The notes: generated from the sequence alone by a model not told the origin. A stretch of 33,654 nt of DNA from an uncultured Lachnospiraceae bacterium (GCA_902775555.1 CACYMQ010000023.1:1-33654); one strand, 5' to 3'; counted from the stretch's first letter, positions 10,275-19,554 are shown. Numbers and translations: made by a program.

Positions 10275-10361
10275 GTGCATTTTTCCAATCAACTGTGGCT
10301 TCTGAAGGATTCGTCATATTCGGATCCTTATCATAACTTTTCATAGCTTATCTTGACCCGT

Positions 10362-12374
10362 CTACGACTCTTCCATATCACGAAGGGTCTCCTTCAGCTC
10401 CTTGATCTCATCCCGAAGCTCGGCTGCCAGTTCGAAGTTCAGCTCCGCTGCCTCCTTATTCATGCGGCGGGTCAGGCGGTCGATCTCTTTCTTCAGTTCC
10501 TTCTTCGTCATCAGGTCCGAATCATCCTTTGCAAAGCGCTTCCTGCGTCCTGCGGCAGCTTCCTCTTCCGCCACGGAGGTTGTGATCAGTTCCCGTACCG
10601 CCTTTTGGATGGTCTGCGGCGTGATGCCGTGCTCGTCATTGTAGGCCTGCTGCAGTTCCCGTCTCCGGTTGGTCTCGTCGATGGCATATTTCATGGAATC
10701 CGTAATGGTATCCGCATACATGATGACATGACCATCCACATTTCTGGCAGCACGCCCGATGGTCTGCACCAGGGAAGTGCCGGATCGAAGGAAGCCTTCC
10801 TTGTCCGCATCCAGGATCGCCACCAGGGTGATCTCGGGGATATCCAAGCCTTCCCGAAGAAGATTGATCCCCACAAGTACATCAAAAATGCCCATACGAA
10901 GATCCCGGACGATCTCGGTCCGTTCCAGGGTATCGATATCGGAATGCAGATACTTGACCTTGATATCCATCCCCCGAAGATAATCCGTCAGTTCCTCGGC
11001 CATCCTCTTGGTAAGTGTCGTCACAAGGACCTTATGTCCCTTCTCCGTCTCAATTCTTATCTCATTATAAAGGTCATCGATCTGTCCCTCCACCGGACGG
11101 ACATCGATGGGCGGATCCAGAAGTCCTGTGGGGCGGATGATCTGCTCGGTCCTGTACTCCTCATGCTCCGCTTCGTAGGGTCCCGGAGTCGCGGATACAT
11201 ACATGACCCGATCCACTCTCTCTTCAAATTCTTCAAAATTCAAGGGACGGTTGTCCATGGCAGATGGAAGCCGGAAGCCGTAATCGATCAGCGTCTGCTT
11301 CCGTGCCTTATTTCCTCCGAACATTCCCCGCACCTGAGGCAGTGTCATGTGGGACTCGTCCACGATCAGGAGGTAATCGTCTCCAAAGAAATCCATCAGG
11401 GTATCCGGCGGATCTCCCGGCTTTCCTCCCGCAAGGATCCGGGTATAGTTCTCGATCCCCGAACAGATGCCCGTCTCCCGCAGCATTTCGATATCGAACT
11501 CGGTCCTTTCCCGGATCCGCTGGGCCTCCAGCAGCTTGTCATGGGCTTTGAAATATGCCACCCGCTCCTCCAGCTCCTCCTCGATCTCCTGCAGGGCACG
11601 CTGCATCTTCTCCGGTGCGATCACATAGTAAGACGCAGGGAAAATGGCGGAGAAATTCACTTTTCGTTTCACTTCTCCGGTAAGCGGGTCGAATTCGGAG
11701 ATCCTGTCGATCTCATCTCCGAAGAATTCGATCCGGATCGCATTTTCGTTCGTATTCGCGGGGATGATATCCAGCACATCCCCCTTGACCCGGAAGGTAC
11801 TTCGTTTGAAGTCCATCTCATTCCGGGTATACTGCATGTCGATCAGACGGCCGATCAGTTCGTCCCGGTCCATCTGCATGCCGGGGCGAAGGGAGATCAT
11901 CATTCCCTTATAATCCTCGGGATTTCCGATGCCGTAGATGCAGGATACGGACGCAACCACGATGACATCCTTCCTCTCGATCAGCGCAGCCGTAGCACTG
12001 TGACGGAGCTTATCGATCTCGTCATTCTGGGAGGAATCCTTGGCGATATAGGTATCGCTGGAGGGCACATAGGCCTCCGGCTGATAGTAATCGTAGTAGG
12101 ATACAAAATACTCCACGGCATTTTCGGGGAAGAAGGCCTTCATCTCGCCGTACAGCTGGGCTGCCAGGGTCTTATTGTGGCTGATGATCAGTGTGGGCTT
12201 GCCCAGGGCACGGATCACATTTGCCATGGTGAAGGTCTTTCCGGACCCGGTGACTCCGAGGAGTGTCTGTGCTTTCCGGCCGGCTTGAAAGCCCCGGACC
12301 AGTTCTTCGATGGCCCGGGGCTGATCGCCTGTCGGTTCATATGGAGATTCGAGTTTGAAGATGGAATCTGACAT
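10362..12374 (-). CDS. uvrB: UvrABC excision repair system, subunit B
   Basis: UvrB is the DNA-damage-verifying helicase-like subunit of nucleotide excision repair. It receives lesions from UvrA and recruits UvrC. The 670-residue length is normal. Residues 40-47 are the Walker A motif GVTGSGKT. The tyrosine-rich beta-hairpin ([17 protein letters not shown]) follows near residue 93. The DEAD-box-like motif is VDESH. The C-terminus carries the UVR domain that contacts UvrC ([17 protein letters not shown]). The ATG has an AAAGGA ribosome binding site. The gene is last in a run starting with the zinc-ribbon gene, 60 nt downstream of the GH13 gene, and is closed by the terminator at 10241-10274. 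uvrA, often adjacent, is not in this window. No promoter is evident in the 60-nt gap, so readthrough from upstream is likely. Confidence 0.98.
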   Translation of the reverse strand: MSDSIFKLESPYEPTGDQPRAIEELVRGFQAGRKAQTLLGVTGSGKTFTMANVIRALGKPTLIISHNKTLAAQLYGEMKAFFPENAVEYFVSYYDYYQPEAYVPSSDTYIAKDSSQNDEIDKLRHSATAALIERKDVIVVASVSCIYGIGNPEDYKGMMISLRPGMQMDRDELIGRLIDMQYTRNEMDFKRSTFRVKGDVLDIIPANTNENAIRIEFFGDEIDRISEFDPLTGEVKRKVNFSAIFPASYYVIAPEKMQRALQEIEEELEERVAYFKAHDKLLEAQRIRERTEFDIEMLRETGICSGIENYTRILAGGKPGDPPDTLMDFFGDDYLLIVDESHMTLPQVRGMFGGNKARKQTLIDYGFRLPSAMDNRPLNFEEFEERVDRVMYVSATPGPYEAEHEEYRTEQIIRPTGLLDPPIDVRPVEGQIDDLYNEIRIETEKGHKVLVTTLTKRMAEELTDYLRGMDIKVKYLHSDIDTLERTEIVRDLRMGIFDVLVGINLLREGLDIPEITLVAILDADKEGFLRSGTSLVQTIGRAARNVDGHVIMYADTITDSMKYAIDETNRRRELQQAYNDEHGITPQTIQKAVRELITTSVAEEEAAAGRRKRFAKDDSDLMTKKELKKEIDRLTRRMNKEAAELNFELAAELRDEIKELKETLRDMEES

Positions 12375-12394
12375 AATGATCCTTTCTGAGTTTT

Positions 12395-12427
12395 AAGATC
12401 CTTCGTCGCTTCGCTCCTCAGGATGAC
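12395..12427. repeat. GTCATCCTGAG-type interspersed repeat, single copy
   Basis: The gap between the GH13 gene and uvrB holds one copy of the repeat found in arrays at 18491-18695 and 26983-27138. On the minus strand it reads GTCATCCTGAGGAGCG then AAGCGACGAAGGATCTT. It nearly fills the spacer and would be transcribed within the operon. Confidence 0.8.
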
Positions 12428-12434
12428 TAAAAGT

Positions 12435-14528
12435 TTAGTCCATGTTGCATACGTAAACCACAGCGGACATCTTCGGTACGACTACCGACATCTGGTTATT
12501 CTGCGTGATGACCGTCTGGGAATCAATGGAGTAGCCCTCTTCTGTGGTCAGCATGATCCGGCGCATGGTGCGGTTATTCGGAACGCCCATATGACGGATA
12601 TGGAGATGCAGCTTCTTATCGTTATAATCGCTGTTGATCACCACGGCGACCGCCTGCTTTCTGGTGAAACGTCCGTAGGCGATGCATTTGAACTCGCTGT
12701 GGATCTGTACGAGGGAGCCCTTCATCAAAGCGTCATACTGCTTATGGATACGGATCATCTCCCGATGGAAGTTGATCAGATCGTGGTCCTCGTGTCCCCA
12801 GGGGTAGGTCCGTCTGGAATCCGGATCGGTCCAGCCTGCCACGCCTGCCTCATCTCCGTAATAGATGGTCGGCGCACCCGGCCAGGTCATCTGGAATACC
12901 ACCGCCTGCCGGAAGATGCCCTTATTCACATCTTCATTTGCGGCCTCCGGTCCGAGGGTATGGATCCGGCCGACCCGTCGGTTGGTACGCGTCAGGAATC
13001 TGGAATGATCGTGGTTTGACAGTTCATTCATGGCCACCTGCAGAGAGCCTGCCATAAAGGTGGACATGTAATGCCGCATGGATCCGATGAACATGTCCGG
13101 ATTGCCCAGGAAGTCCCCGCGGAACTCATCGCTGTGCTTCTCCACGCCGGTCAGGAACCAGGTAATGGGCTCCATGAAGGCGCTGTAGTTCATCACCGTA
13201 TCCCACTGGTCGCCCAGCAGCCATGCCTTGGGATCCCCATAATGCTCGGCAAGGATGATCGCCTCCGGATTTGCCTGCTTCACGGCCTTCCGGAAATCCC
13301 GCCAGAATCTGTGGTTGAATTCCTCCGAGTATCCCAGATCTGCCGCCACGTCGAGACGCCATCCGTCCGCATTGAAGGGGGGCGATACCCATTTCCGGCC
13401 GATCTCCAGGATATAATCGTAGAGTTCCTTTGACTCCTCATAGTTCAGCTTCGGCAGGGTATCATGTCCCCACCAGCCGTTATAACTTCCGTTGTCCGGC
13501 CATGCGTTCTCGTCCTGAAAGCGGAAATATTTCCGGTAGGGACTGTCGCCGGTCAGATATGCACCCTTCGGATAGTCCGGATTCTTATCATAGATCTTCT
13601 CCTTGTCCATCCATTTATTGAAGGAGCCGCAGTGATTGAAGACCCCATCCAGGATGACCTTCATCCCGCGCTTATGGGCTTCCTCCACAAGGGTGATGAA
13701 TACCTGATTGGAGGCCTCCAGATTCTCCTTATCCGTTACACGCGTGATATATCTGGTCGCCTTGGTATTGTCCAGGGAATCCGCCGGAAGGAGATCTCCG
13801 GTATCCTTCACGATCTTTCCGAAATGCGGATCCACATAATCATAGTCCTGTATATCATATTTATGATTGGAGGGGGATACGAAGATGGGGTTCAGATAAA
13901 TGGCATCCACGCCCAGATTCTTCAGGTAATCCAGCTTGTTGATAACGCCCTGCAGATCTCCTCCGTAGAAGTTCCCCACATCCATGTTCTCGGGGTACCG
14001 GTTCCAGTCCCGGACATGCTTGACCGGCTGTCCGATATAACTGTACTCATTTGTAAGCACATCATTTGACGGATCTCCGTTACAGAAACGATCCACATAG
14101 ATCTGATAGAAGATGGCTCCCTTCGCCCAGTCCGGTGTATGGAAGCCGGGACAGATCTCGAAATCGTAGGTCCGGTTCAGGTCCTTATGCTTGGATACGC
14201 GGTTATAGTACACCACCACGCGGCCCGCATGGATCTCGTAGTAATACCGGATCCGTTCCGTCACATGCGGGAGCACCACCTGATAGTAATCAAAGAGCGC
14301 TGTGGTTTCCACTACATGCATCTCATAACGTGTGTCATTTACCACCACGTATACGCCGTCCACATTGTCGGAAGCCGTCCGGAACTTCAGGACGATGTCG
14401 TCCCCCACCGCAGGCTCCGAGGGTGAACAGAAATTCTCCGTTCCGTCACTGTACAGCGCGCCGAAATTCAGGATCGATGTTGAGTTGTAAATGTATTCCA
14501 ATAAACGTAAGGAATGGTCGTCACGCAT
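12435..14528 (-). CDS. GH13 alpha-glucan hydrolase (neopullulanase/cyclomaltodextrinase-like)
   Basis: A 697-residue glycoside hydrolase family 13 enzyme, expected to cleave alpha-1,4 (and possibly alpha-1,6) bonds in maltodextrins. No signal peptide is visible, so it is probably cytoplasmic. Residues 1-130 form a beta-sandwich CBM34-like N-terminal domain, typical of the neopullulanase/cyclomaltodextrinase branch. The (beta/alpha)8 barrel follows, with region I DGVFNH (294-299), region II GWRLDVAAD with nucleophile Asp393, region III LAEHYG with acid/base Glu428, and region IV ELSNHD with Asp507. A short C-terminal beta domain completes it. The start has an upstream AGGGGGA. It lies 44 nt downstream of the P-type ATPase gene and is likely co-transcribed with it. 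Exact substrate specificity cannot be read from sequence alone. Confidence 0.93.
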   Translation of the reverse strand: MRDDHSLRLLEYIYNSTSILNFGALYSDGTENFCSPSEPAVGDDIVLKFRTASDNVDGVYVVVNDTRYEMHVVETTALFDYYQVVLPHVTERIRYYYEIHAGRVVVYYNRVSKHKDLNRTYDFEICPGFHTPDWAKGAIFYQIYVDRFCNGDPSNDVLTNEYSYIGQPVKHVRDWNRYPENMDVGNFYGGDLQGVINKLDYLKNLGVDAIYLNPIFVSPSNHKYDIQDYDYVDPHFGKIVKDTGDLLPADSLDNTKATRYITRVTDKENLEASNQVFITLVEEAHKRGMKVILDGVFNHCGSFNKWMDKEKIYDKNPDYPKGAYLTGDSPYRKYFRFQDENAWPDNGSYNGWWGHDTLPKLNYEESKELYDYILEIGRKWVSPPFNADGWRLDVAADLGYSEEFNHRFWRDFRKAVKQANPEAIILAEHYGDPKAWLLGDQWDTVMNYSAFMEPITWFLTGVEKHSDEFRGDFLGNPDMFIGSMRHYMSTFMAGSLQVAMNELSNHDHSRFLTRTNRRVGRIHTLGPEAANEDVNKGIFRQAVVFQMTWPGAPTIYYGDEAGVAGWTDPDSRRTYPWGHEDHDLINFHREMIRIHKQYDALMKGSLVQIHSEFKCIAYGRFTRKQAVAVVINSDYNDKKLHLHIRHMGVPNNRTMRRIMLTTEEGYSIDSQTVITQNNQMSVVVPKMSAVVYVCNMD

Positions 14529-14572
14529 TACCGTGTCCCCCTGTCGTTCTTTCCGGGTGATTGACTCCGGTT

Positions 14573-16924
14573 CTATCCTGCTTCTGCTGCCTCTTCAAGA
14601 TTTGCTCCCCATCGGTCAAAGATCATCATCAGTACGCTGGCTGCAAGAGCCCCGCCAAGGGCGATCACGATGCCCCAGATCGCGCTTCGGTTGGATACGC
14701 TCACCACCATGAAGGCATTCCACAGATACGACAGGCAGAAGATCATTCCTACCACACATATGGCAAAAACGAAGATCCTGTACTTGTTGAGCGGACGGAT
14801 CTGTCTCCATAGAAGTGCAAATCCGATCGCCGACAGGATATAGGTCGAGGTAACACTGATCTCGTCCTCCGTGAATCCGGCCTTGGGGCCGAAGGCGATG
14901 AGGACCGCAGTCGCTGCCGACGCAAGGATCGCCGCGGGTGCGGCACCGATCAGCGTCTTTATCAGCAGACGTCCCCTCTGTCTCTTGGTATTATTCTCCA
15001 TCGCCAGGAAGAAACCGGGCACACCGATATTCAGTCCCGAAACCAAAGCGATCTGTGTGGGCTTCAGCGGGTAATGGAGTGTCGTCGCAAGGGAAAATAC
15101 CGCCAGCAGCAACGAGAAAATGTTCTTATAAAGGAAGAGGATACTGGATCTCGTGATATTGTTGATGATCCTTCGTCCCTCTGTTACGATCTGCTCCATA
15201 TGGGAGAAGTCGGAATCCAGCAGTACCACCTGCGCCGCCTGACGGGCCGCATCACTTCCGCCGCCCATGGCGATGGAGCAGTCTGCCTCCTTCATGGCCA
15301 GGATGTCATTGACACCGTCCCCGGTCATGGCGACCTTCTCACCATTTGACTTGATGGCTTCCACCAGACGCTTCTTCTGTTCCGGCTTCACGCGGCCGAA
15401 AACTGTATATTTCTTAACAGCCTCCCGGTAATCTCTCTCGGTCTTCAATGTAGCGGCATCCACATAATTCTCCGCGCCGTCGATCTTGGCCTCCAGCGCA
15501 ACCCGGGATACCGTAAGGGGATTGTCTCCCGAAATGACCTTCACCTTCACGCCTTGCTCCTTGAAATAGGAGAAGGTTGCGGGTGCGGTCTCACGGATCT
15601 CATTTGCAAGACTGATGAAAAGGATCGGAGCGGTCTTCTCCTCCCCTTCTTTTCCCTGAACCAGAGCAAGGACTCGCTGTCCCCGTCCGGTGTACTCCTC
15701 GATCCTGCTCCGGTTCGCCTCCATCTGTTCTTCGGAAAGAAGGAACTCCGGTGCGCCGAAACGGTAGAGGATCTGATCCGTATGAACCTCCGAATACTTC
15801 GTTTTGGAGCTGAATGGCATGACTGCCGTAGCTGTCAGACGATCATCTCCTTTATAATGCTCCCGAAGAGCTACCATGGTGATATTTGCATCGGGTACCG
15901 TATGTACATACCCGGACAGTACCGACTCCGCTTCCTTCAGCTGTTCTTCCGATCTTCCCTCCGGCGCGATGACCGCGGTTACGGACATCACGTCATTTGT
16001 GATGGTTCCGGTCTTGTCCACGCAGAGGACATCCACCCGGGCCAGGGTCTCTATACTCTTCATATCGTGAAGCAGAACCTTCTTTTTGGCAAGCCTGGCC
16101 GCACTGAGAGTCAGTGCAATGGTAAGCAGGAGGTACAGTCCCTCCGGGATCATACCGATCACCGCTCCTACCATACCAACCACAGCTTCCTGTACCGTAT
16201 GGTGGCTGATGGCGATCGACTCGTAGACCAGTCCTCCGCCTATGGGGATGATCACGATACCTGCCACCAGGATAATGATCTCAATATCACGGATCAGCTC
16301 CGATTTCTTATACTTTACTTCCTTTGCTTTTGCTGTCAGCTTCGCTGCGTAGGAATCGACTCCTACCTTCGTCAGCTCCGCCGCACAGTTTCCGGAAACC
16401 ACAAAGCTCCCGGACATCAGTTCACTTCCGGGTTCCTTCTCGATCTCGTCCGACTCTCCGGTCAGAAGCGCCTCATTTGCCGAGATCTTTCCGTCCACGA
16501 CGGTGGCATCTGCCGGGATCTGCTGTCCTGCGGAAAGAAGGATCAGATCTCCAAGCACCAGCTTGTCGCTGTCCACCGTTTCCGCATGTCCGTTCCGCAC
16601 CACAGTATACTTTGTCGTATCCAGAAGGGACAGACTGTCCAGGACCTTCTTCGCCTTCAGCTGCTGTACGATACCGATGATCATATTTGCGATCACCACC
16701 GGCATAAACAGGAGACTCCTGTAAGATCCGACTAGGATCACCAGCACAGCCAGACCGAAAAAGATCATATTAAAGTAGGTTACGACGTTGGAAAAGATGA
16801 TAGATGCCACAGTCTGTTTGTTCTGACTCGGAATGGCATTTGTCTTCCCTTCCTTTATCATCCTTTCAACTTCGGCAGATGTAAGTCCGGTTCTGTTCAG
16901 TTGTGTGATCTGCTTCTCGTCCAT
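14573..16924 (-). CDS. P-type (E1-E2) cation-transporting ATPase, Exp7-like
   Basis: A 783-residue membrane pump that uses ATP through a phospho-aspartate intermediate to move a cation. Visible motifs are TGES (155-158) in the actuator domain, PEGL (260-263) in transmembrane helix 4, the phosphorylation motif DKTGT (303-307), and the hinge TGDGVND followed by MGGGSDAARQAA. Hydrophobic segments lie at about 48-90, 212-275 and in the C-terminal third. The PEGL helix-4 signature and lack of N-terminal CxxC metal-binding domains argue against heavy-metal (P1B) pumps. They fit the Exp7-like group of Firmicutes, where calcium or magnesium homeostasis has been proposed. The ATG has TTTAGGAG upstream. 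Its own promoter candidate lies at 16996-17025, in the gap below the zinc-ribbon gene. Confidence 0.92.
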   Translation of the reverse strand: MDEKQITQLNRTGLTSAEVERMIKEGKTNAIPSQNKQTVASIIFSNVVTYFNMIFFGLAVLVILVGSYRSLLFMPVVIANMIIGIVQQLKAKKVLDSLSLLDTTKYTVVRNGHAETVDSDKLVLGDLILLSAGQQIPADATVVDGKISANEALLTGESDEIEKEPGSELMSGSFVVSGNCAAELTKVGVDSYAAKLTAKAKEVKYKKSELIRDIEIIILVAGIVIIPIGGGLVYESIAISHHTVQEAVVGMVGAVIGMIPEGLYLLLTIALTLSAARLAKKKVLLHDMKSIETLARVDVLCVDKTGTITNDVMSVTAVIAPEGRSEEQLKEAESVLSGYVHTVPDANITMVALREHYKGDDRLTATAVMPFSSKTKYSEVHTDQILYRFGAPEFLLSEEQMEANRSRIEEYTGRGQRVLALVQGKEGEEKTAPILFISLANEIRETAPATFSYFKEQGVKVKVISGDNPLTVSRVALEAKIDGAENYVDAATLKTERDYREAVKKYTVFGRVKPEQKKRLVEAIKSNGEKVAMTGDGVNDILAMKEADCSIAMGGGSDAARQAAQVVLLDSDFSHMEQIVTEGRRIINNITRSSILFLYKNIFSLLLAVFSLATTLHYPLKPTQIALVSGLNIGVPGFFLAMENNTKRQRGRLLIKTLIGAAPAAILASAATAVLIAFGPKAGFTEDEISVTSTYILSAIGFALLWRQIRPLNKYRIFVFAICVVGMIFCLSYLWNAFMVVSVSNRSAIWGIVIALGGALAASVLMMIFDRWGANLEEAAEAG

Positions 16925-16995
16925 AAAAGGCTCCTAAACCCTTCAGTCCTTTATTGTTTGATCCCTGTTGCGCGAAAAGCGCATGGTCATGAACT

Positions 16996-17025
16996 ATTGT
17001 ACTACATTTTTCTTATAAGTTACAA
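16996..17025 (-). promoter_or_regulatory. Candidate promoter of the P-type ATPase gene
   Basis: Minus strand TTGTAA (17025-17020), 18-nt spacer, TACAAT (17001-16996). It is followed by a leader of about 65 nt containing a small GCGC/GCGC hairpin. It would allow the ATPase, GH13 and uvrB genes to be transcribed separately from the zinc-ribbon gene. Confidence 0.55.
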
Positions 17026-17048
17026 GGAAATTGTCATCCCCGGGCTTC

Positions 17049-18359
17049 TCATCCGTCGTAATCTCCCCGGATCTCCGTCATGGATTCGTCGTTGCAGAAA
17101 ACCTCCAGATCCCAAAGTCCTATGATAACCTCCACCTGAAGGGTGGGGTCGGAGGTCTTTATCTCCCCTCCCAGACGATCCGATACGACCGGATTTCCGG
17201 TATATACATCCTTCTCCGTATCCCATTTCAGGGGCGTTTCCACATGCTCCTTAACAGTCGGAGTACCGTCTTTGTACCGGATTTCCGCATCACAGGAGAT
17301 CTCTTCTCCCTTAAGCACGATGTTCCTGATATAGAGCGTCCCGTTCGGAAGATCGCTTTTGAAATACGGAACGGACAGATCCGATGTTCCGCTGTAGCTA
17401 AGGGGAAGACTCTTTGCCTCATCCTTGTGAAATGTCAGTTCGTACTCATGCAGATCTCCACCGAAGCCGGGAGTGGGGGACAGCACTCCGGTAAAGGAGT
17501 ATGCTCCCATGATCGTATAATTGGAATCCGGCTCATTTCCGATCACGCAGTTGCCGTGAAATGCCGCCTCATTTTGATCATCAACCCATATGGAAAAGTT
17601 CTCCGTGCGATGGGTCGGGATCGCGTTCTCCACCAGTTGTTGAACGATCGGACGGACGCCGTCGATCTTCAGCTGCAACGCTCCGTGATCCTCTCCAAAC
17701 CAGTTGACCTCCGTCACTTCCCACCCGAAGGGAAATGTATTCCGTCCCTTGATGTCCAGCTTCAGGCTGTGCTTCAACCGGTCGTCCTCCACGATCACAT
17801 CGTAGGTCGCTTCAAAGTGAAAGAGCCCTTCTCTCTTCAGGCAGTTCATTTCCACGATGGGCGTATCCCCGAAATAATCCCCGTTCAGGGTATAATCGTA
17901 GGCGGGGATCGCTCCCCGAAGCTTCTCGTCCCCCTTCAGGAATGCATTTCTCGTCAGGATAAGGATCAGAAAATAGATGCTTGTCAGGAGCGCAAGACCT
18001 GCGCATGCCACAAGTATCTTCAGGACTCTCTGCCTTTTTTTCTCCGGGTTCTTCCGCTTCTTCCCCTTCTTCTCCTGCTGCTCGTCTTCCTTCCGGAGAT
18101 ACCACTCTTTCGGTTCGGAATACCCGCGGGTCTTCCCGGCCTCCGGATCCAGCGTAGGATCGGTATATACCTTCGGTGCCATGGAATCCAGATCAGAACG
18201 AAGTACCCCTCCGCGATGATCTCTGACCTGCCCCTGTTCGTCCTTCTTCACGCCGCCGTATACCGGCATATCCATTGACTGCCGGACACCGCAGATCGGA
18301 CAGAGGATACAGTCTTCGTCGATCATATTATCACAGTAGATACATAGTTTCTTTCTCAT
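17049..18359 (-). CDS. Membrane-anchored protein with N-terminal zinc ribbon
   Basis: A 436-residue protein of unknown function. The N-terminus has a zinc-ribbon pattern, CIYC (Cys6, Cys9) and CPIC (Cys20, Cys23). About 90 polar residues follow with a strongly basic stretch (KKGKKRKNPEKKRQR, about 96-111), then one transmembrane helix at 113-136. The remaining 300 residues are beta-rich and lie outside the membrane if the zinc ribbon is cytoplasmic. There is no signal peptide. The start follows GGGAG. It begins a run leading to the P-type ATPase (124-nt gap), GH13 and uvrB. A role in envelope or stress sensing is possible from the architecture, but nothing in the sequence proves it. Confidence 0.8.
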   Translation of the reverse strand: MRKKLCIYCDNMIDEDCILCPICGVRQSMDMPVYGGVKKDEQGQVRDHRGGVLRSDLDSMAPKVYTDPTLDPEAGKTRGYSEPKEWYLRKEDEQQEKKGKKRKNPEKKRQRVLKILVACAGLALLTSIYFLILILTRNAFLKGDEKLRGAIPAYDYTLNGDYFGDTPIVEMNCLKREGLFHFEATYDVIVEDDRLKHSLKLDIKGRNTFPFGWEVTEVNWFGEDHGALQLKIDGVRPIVQQLVENAIPTHRTENFSIWVDDQNEAAFHGNCVIGNEPDSNYTIMGAYSFTGVLSPTPGFGGDLHEYELTFHKDEAKSLPLSYSGTSDLSVPYFKSDLPNGTLYIRNIVLKGEEISCDAEIRYKDGTPTVKEHVETPLKWDTEKDVYTGNPVVSDRLGGEIKTSDPTLQVEVIIGLWDLEVFCNDESMTEIRGDYDG

Positions 18360-18418
18360 GCCCAGCTTCTCCCGCAGATTTTTGATCCCCTTATGGTACG
18401 GAGTTCTTCACTTTCCAT

Positions 18419-18447
18419 ATTTTATACTCCCCCACTCTCCCGGTCAA
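18419..18447 (-). promoter_or_regulatory. Promoter of the zinc-ribbon gene
   Basis: Minus strand TTGACC (18447-18442), 17-nt spacer, TAAAAT (18424-18419), each matching the sigma-A consensus at 5 of 6 positions. It lies just downstream of the terminator at 18453-18488, as expected for a new transcription unit. Confidence 0.7.
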
Positions 18448-18452
18448 GAACA

Positions 18453-18488
18453 CAAAAAAACCGCCATGGCCGATACCATGACGGTTTC
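18453..18488 (-). terminator. Intrinsic terminator of the UBA-like gene
   Basis: A 12-pair stem (18458-18469 with 18476-18487, loop of 6) has one C/A position that becomes a G-U wobble in minus-strand RNA. It is followed by seven U. The GTCATCCTGAG repeat array lies between this terminator and the gene stop, so the array would be part of the mRNA. Confidence 0.85.
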
Positions 18489-18490
18489 AG

Positions 18491-18695
18491 ATGTCATCCT
18501 GAGCATGTCATCCTGAGCATGTCACCCTGAGCATGTCATCCTGAGCGTAGCGGGCGCACGCGTGCCGGTGGCACGCAGCTCGTGCGCCGAGTATCGACCA
18601 AGCGGCAGCGCGACGGATCTTTCAATCATAAGATTCTTCGTCGCTGCGCTCCTCAGAATGACACGACTCTGTCATCCTGAACAAAGTATGTCATT
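18491..18695. repeat. Complex GTCATCCTGAG repeat array with nested hairpin
   Basis: This fills most of a 341-base gap (18360-18700). Four tandem 14-bp units ATGTCATCCTGAGC run from 18491 to 18546, one with a single change. A nested hairpin follows at 18553-18588 (outer stem 18553-18560 with 18581-18588, inner stem 18561-18566 with 18570-18575). An inverted copy of the repeat ends near 18664, and another direct fragment starts near 18671. The element is non-coding and REP/BIME-like in organisation. Confidence 0.85.
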
Positions 18696-18700
18696 TCCTA

Positions 18701-19375
18701 TCATTTCCTGTCGTTCCTCTCCTGCTCATCGTACTTCCTGCAAAGTGCGTCGATCTCGGGGTTGTAACGATAGTGGCTCCACCACTCGGTTGCGCGGTTA
18801 CCGGCATTTCCGATCACCTCATTAACTCTTGAAAGGTCATCCTTTCCGACGAAGCTGTAGGTCACACCGAAGCAGAGGGAGACTCCCATGGCGATGAGAA
18901 GTCCTGCACTGAATATCATAAGAAGGATCGCAAATGCGAAGATGGAGATCCGGAACTTTACGACTCCCTCATGGGATACGACCAGATAGTTCTCCATGCT
19001 CTTCCGGATCGCGGTTCCGAGAAGATTCCCCAGAGACTGCAGGAAGGTAGGTCCTTCATACCCGGTTTCTCTGCGGTATTCTCCGGCTCCCCGGTAGGAA
19101 TCGGTACCTCTGCGGTATTCGCCGGCTCCCCGGTAGGGATCGGTACCTCTGCGGTATTCGCCGGCTCCTCTGTAGGAATCGGCACCTCTATGATCCGCTC
19201 TGCCTTCCGGACGCGGGCCGGATGCATTTCCGAAATTCCTTCTGTGTCCCAGCCGCTCCAGGTACACCATGGCATCCAGAATATCTCCGCCACAGGCTTT
19301 CAGGGCGTCTCTTGCCTCTTCATAACTTACGTCCGCGCACTGTCTTAATCTTTCGGCTTTCTCGAATTCATCCAT
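18701..19375 (-). CDS. UBA-like/DUF4342-like membrane protein with 13-residue repeats
   Basis: A 224-residue protein. Residues 1-43 resemble the UBA/TS-N three-helix fold also found at the start of EF-Ts (VSYEEARDALKACGGDILDAMVYLE). Residues about 64-104 are a low-complexity Arg/Gly/Tyr region made of a 13-residue repeat (YRRGTDSYRGAGE). Residues about 110-175 resemble DUF4342, with an amphipathic part and a hydrophobic segment at 142-172. The C-terminal tail is charged. The start is set by AGGAGG, which lies in the loop of a small hairpin (19378-19392). The function is unknown. The UBA-like and DUF4342 pairing is recurrent in Clostridia as far as I recall, and ubiquitin itself is not implied. 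It is probably a monocistronic unit closed by the terminator at 18453-18488. Confidence 0.8.
   Translation of the reverse strand: MDEFEKAERLRQCADVSYEEARDALKACGGDILDAMVYLERLGHRRNFGNASGPRPEGRADHRGADSYRGAGEYRRGTDPYRGAGEYRRGTDSYRGAGEYRRETGYEGPTFLQSLGNLLGTAIRKSMENYLVVSHEGVVKFRISIFAFAILLMIFSAGLLIAMGVSLCFGVTYSFVGKDDLSRVNEVIGNAGNRATEWWSHYRYNPEIDALCRKYDEQERNDRK
19069..19197. repeat. 39-bp in-frame minisatellite
   Basis: Three full 39-bp units begin at 19069, 19108 and 19147, and a partial fourth begins at 19186. The unit is a multiple of three and encodes 13 residues inside the UBA-like protein. Units differ at only a few bases, so copy-number variation by slippage is plausible. Confidence 0.9.
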
Positions 19376-19377
19376 AG

Positions 19378-19392
19378 TGAACCTCCTGTTCA
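19378..19392 (-). promoter_or_regulatory. Ribosome binding site held in a hairpin loop
   Basis: On the minus strand TGAAC-AGGAG-GTTCA places the Shine-Dalgarno sequence in a 5-nt loop closed by a perfect 5-bp stem, directly before the UBA-like gene start. It may modulate translation, though the stem is short. Confidence 0.45.
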
Positions 19393-19554
19393 GGGTTTGA
19401 TCCCGCGCAGCGCCTTCAACGCACCGTATACGGATCTCCTCCTGTCTGCATACTGTCTTTCGGACCTTACGTCCTCATGTCTTCCTTACAATGCATATCC
19501 TAACAGAGGAAAATGAATGAATCTTTGAATGAACATTAATATTAGATTAAATGA

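Noticed and set aside
10353-12371. 672-codon plus-strand ORF opposite uvrB
   Set aside because: It is an exact antisense shadow of a confidently identified uvrB. Its His/Ile/Leu/Asp-rich translation matches no family I recognise, and it has no ribosome binding site.
15554-16735. 393-codon plus-strand ORF opposite the P-type ATPase
   Set aside because: Antisense shadow of a gene with all P-type motifs; no independent signals.
18701-19375. Ubiquitin-like conjugation system suggested by the UBA-like domain
   Set aside because: No E1-, E2-, JAB- or ubiquitin-like gene is present. The fold also occurs in bacterial EF-Ts, so no such system is implied.
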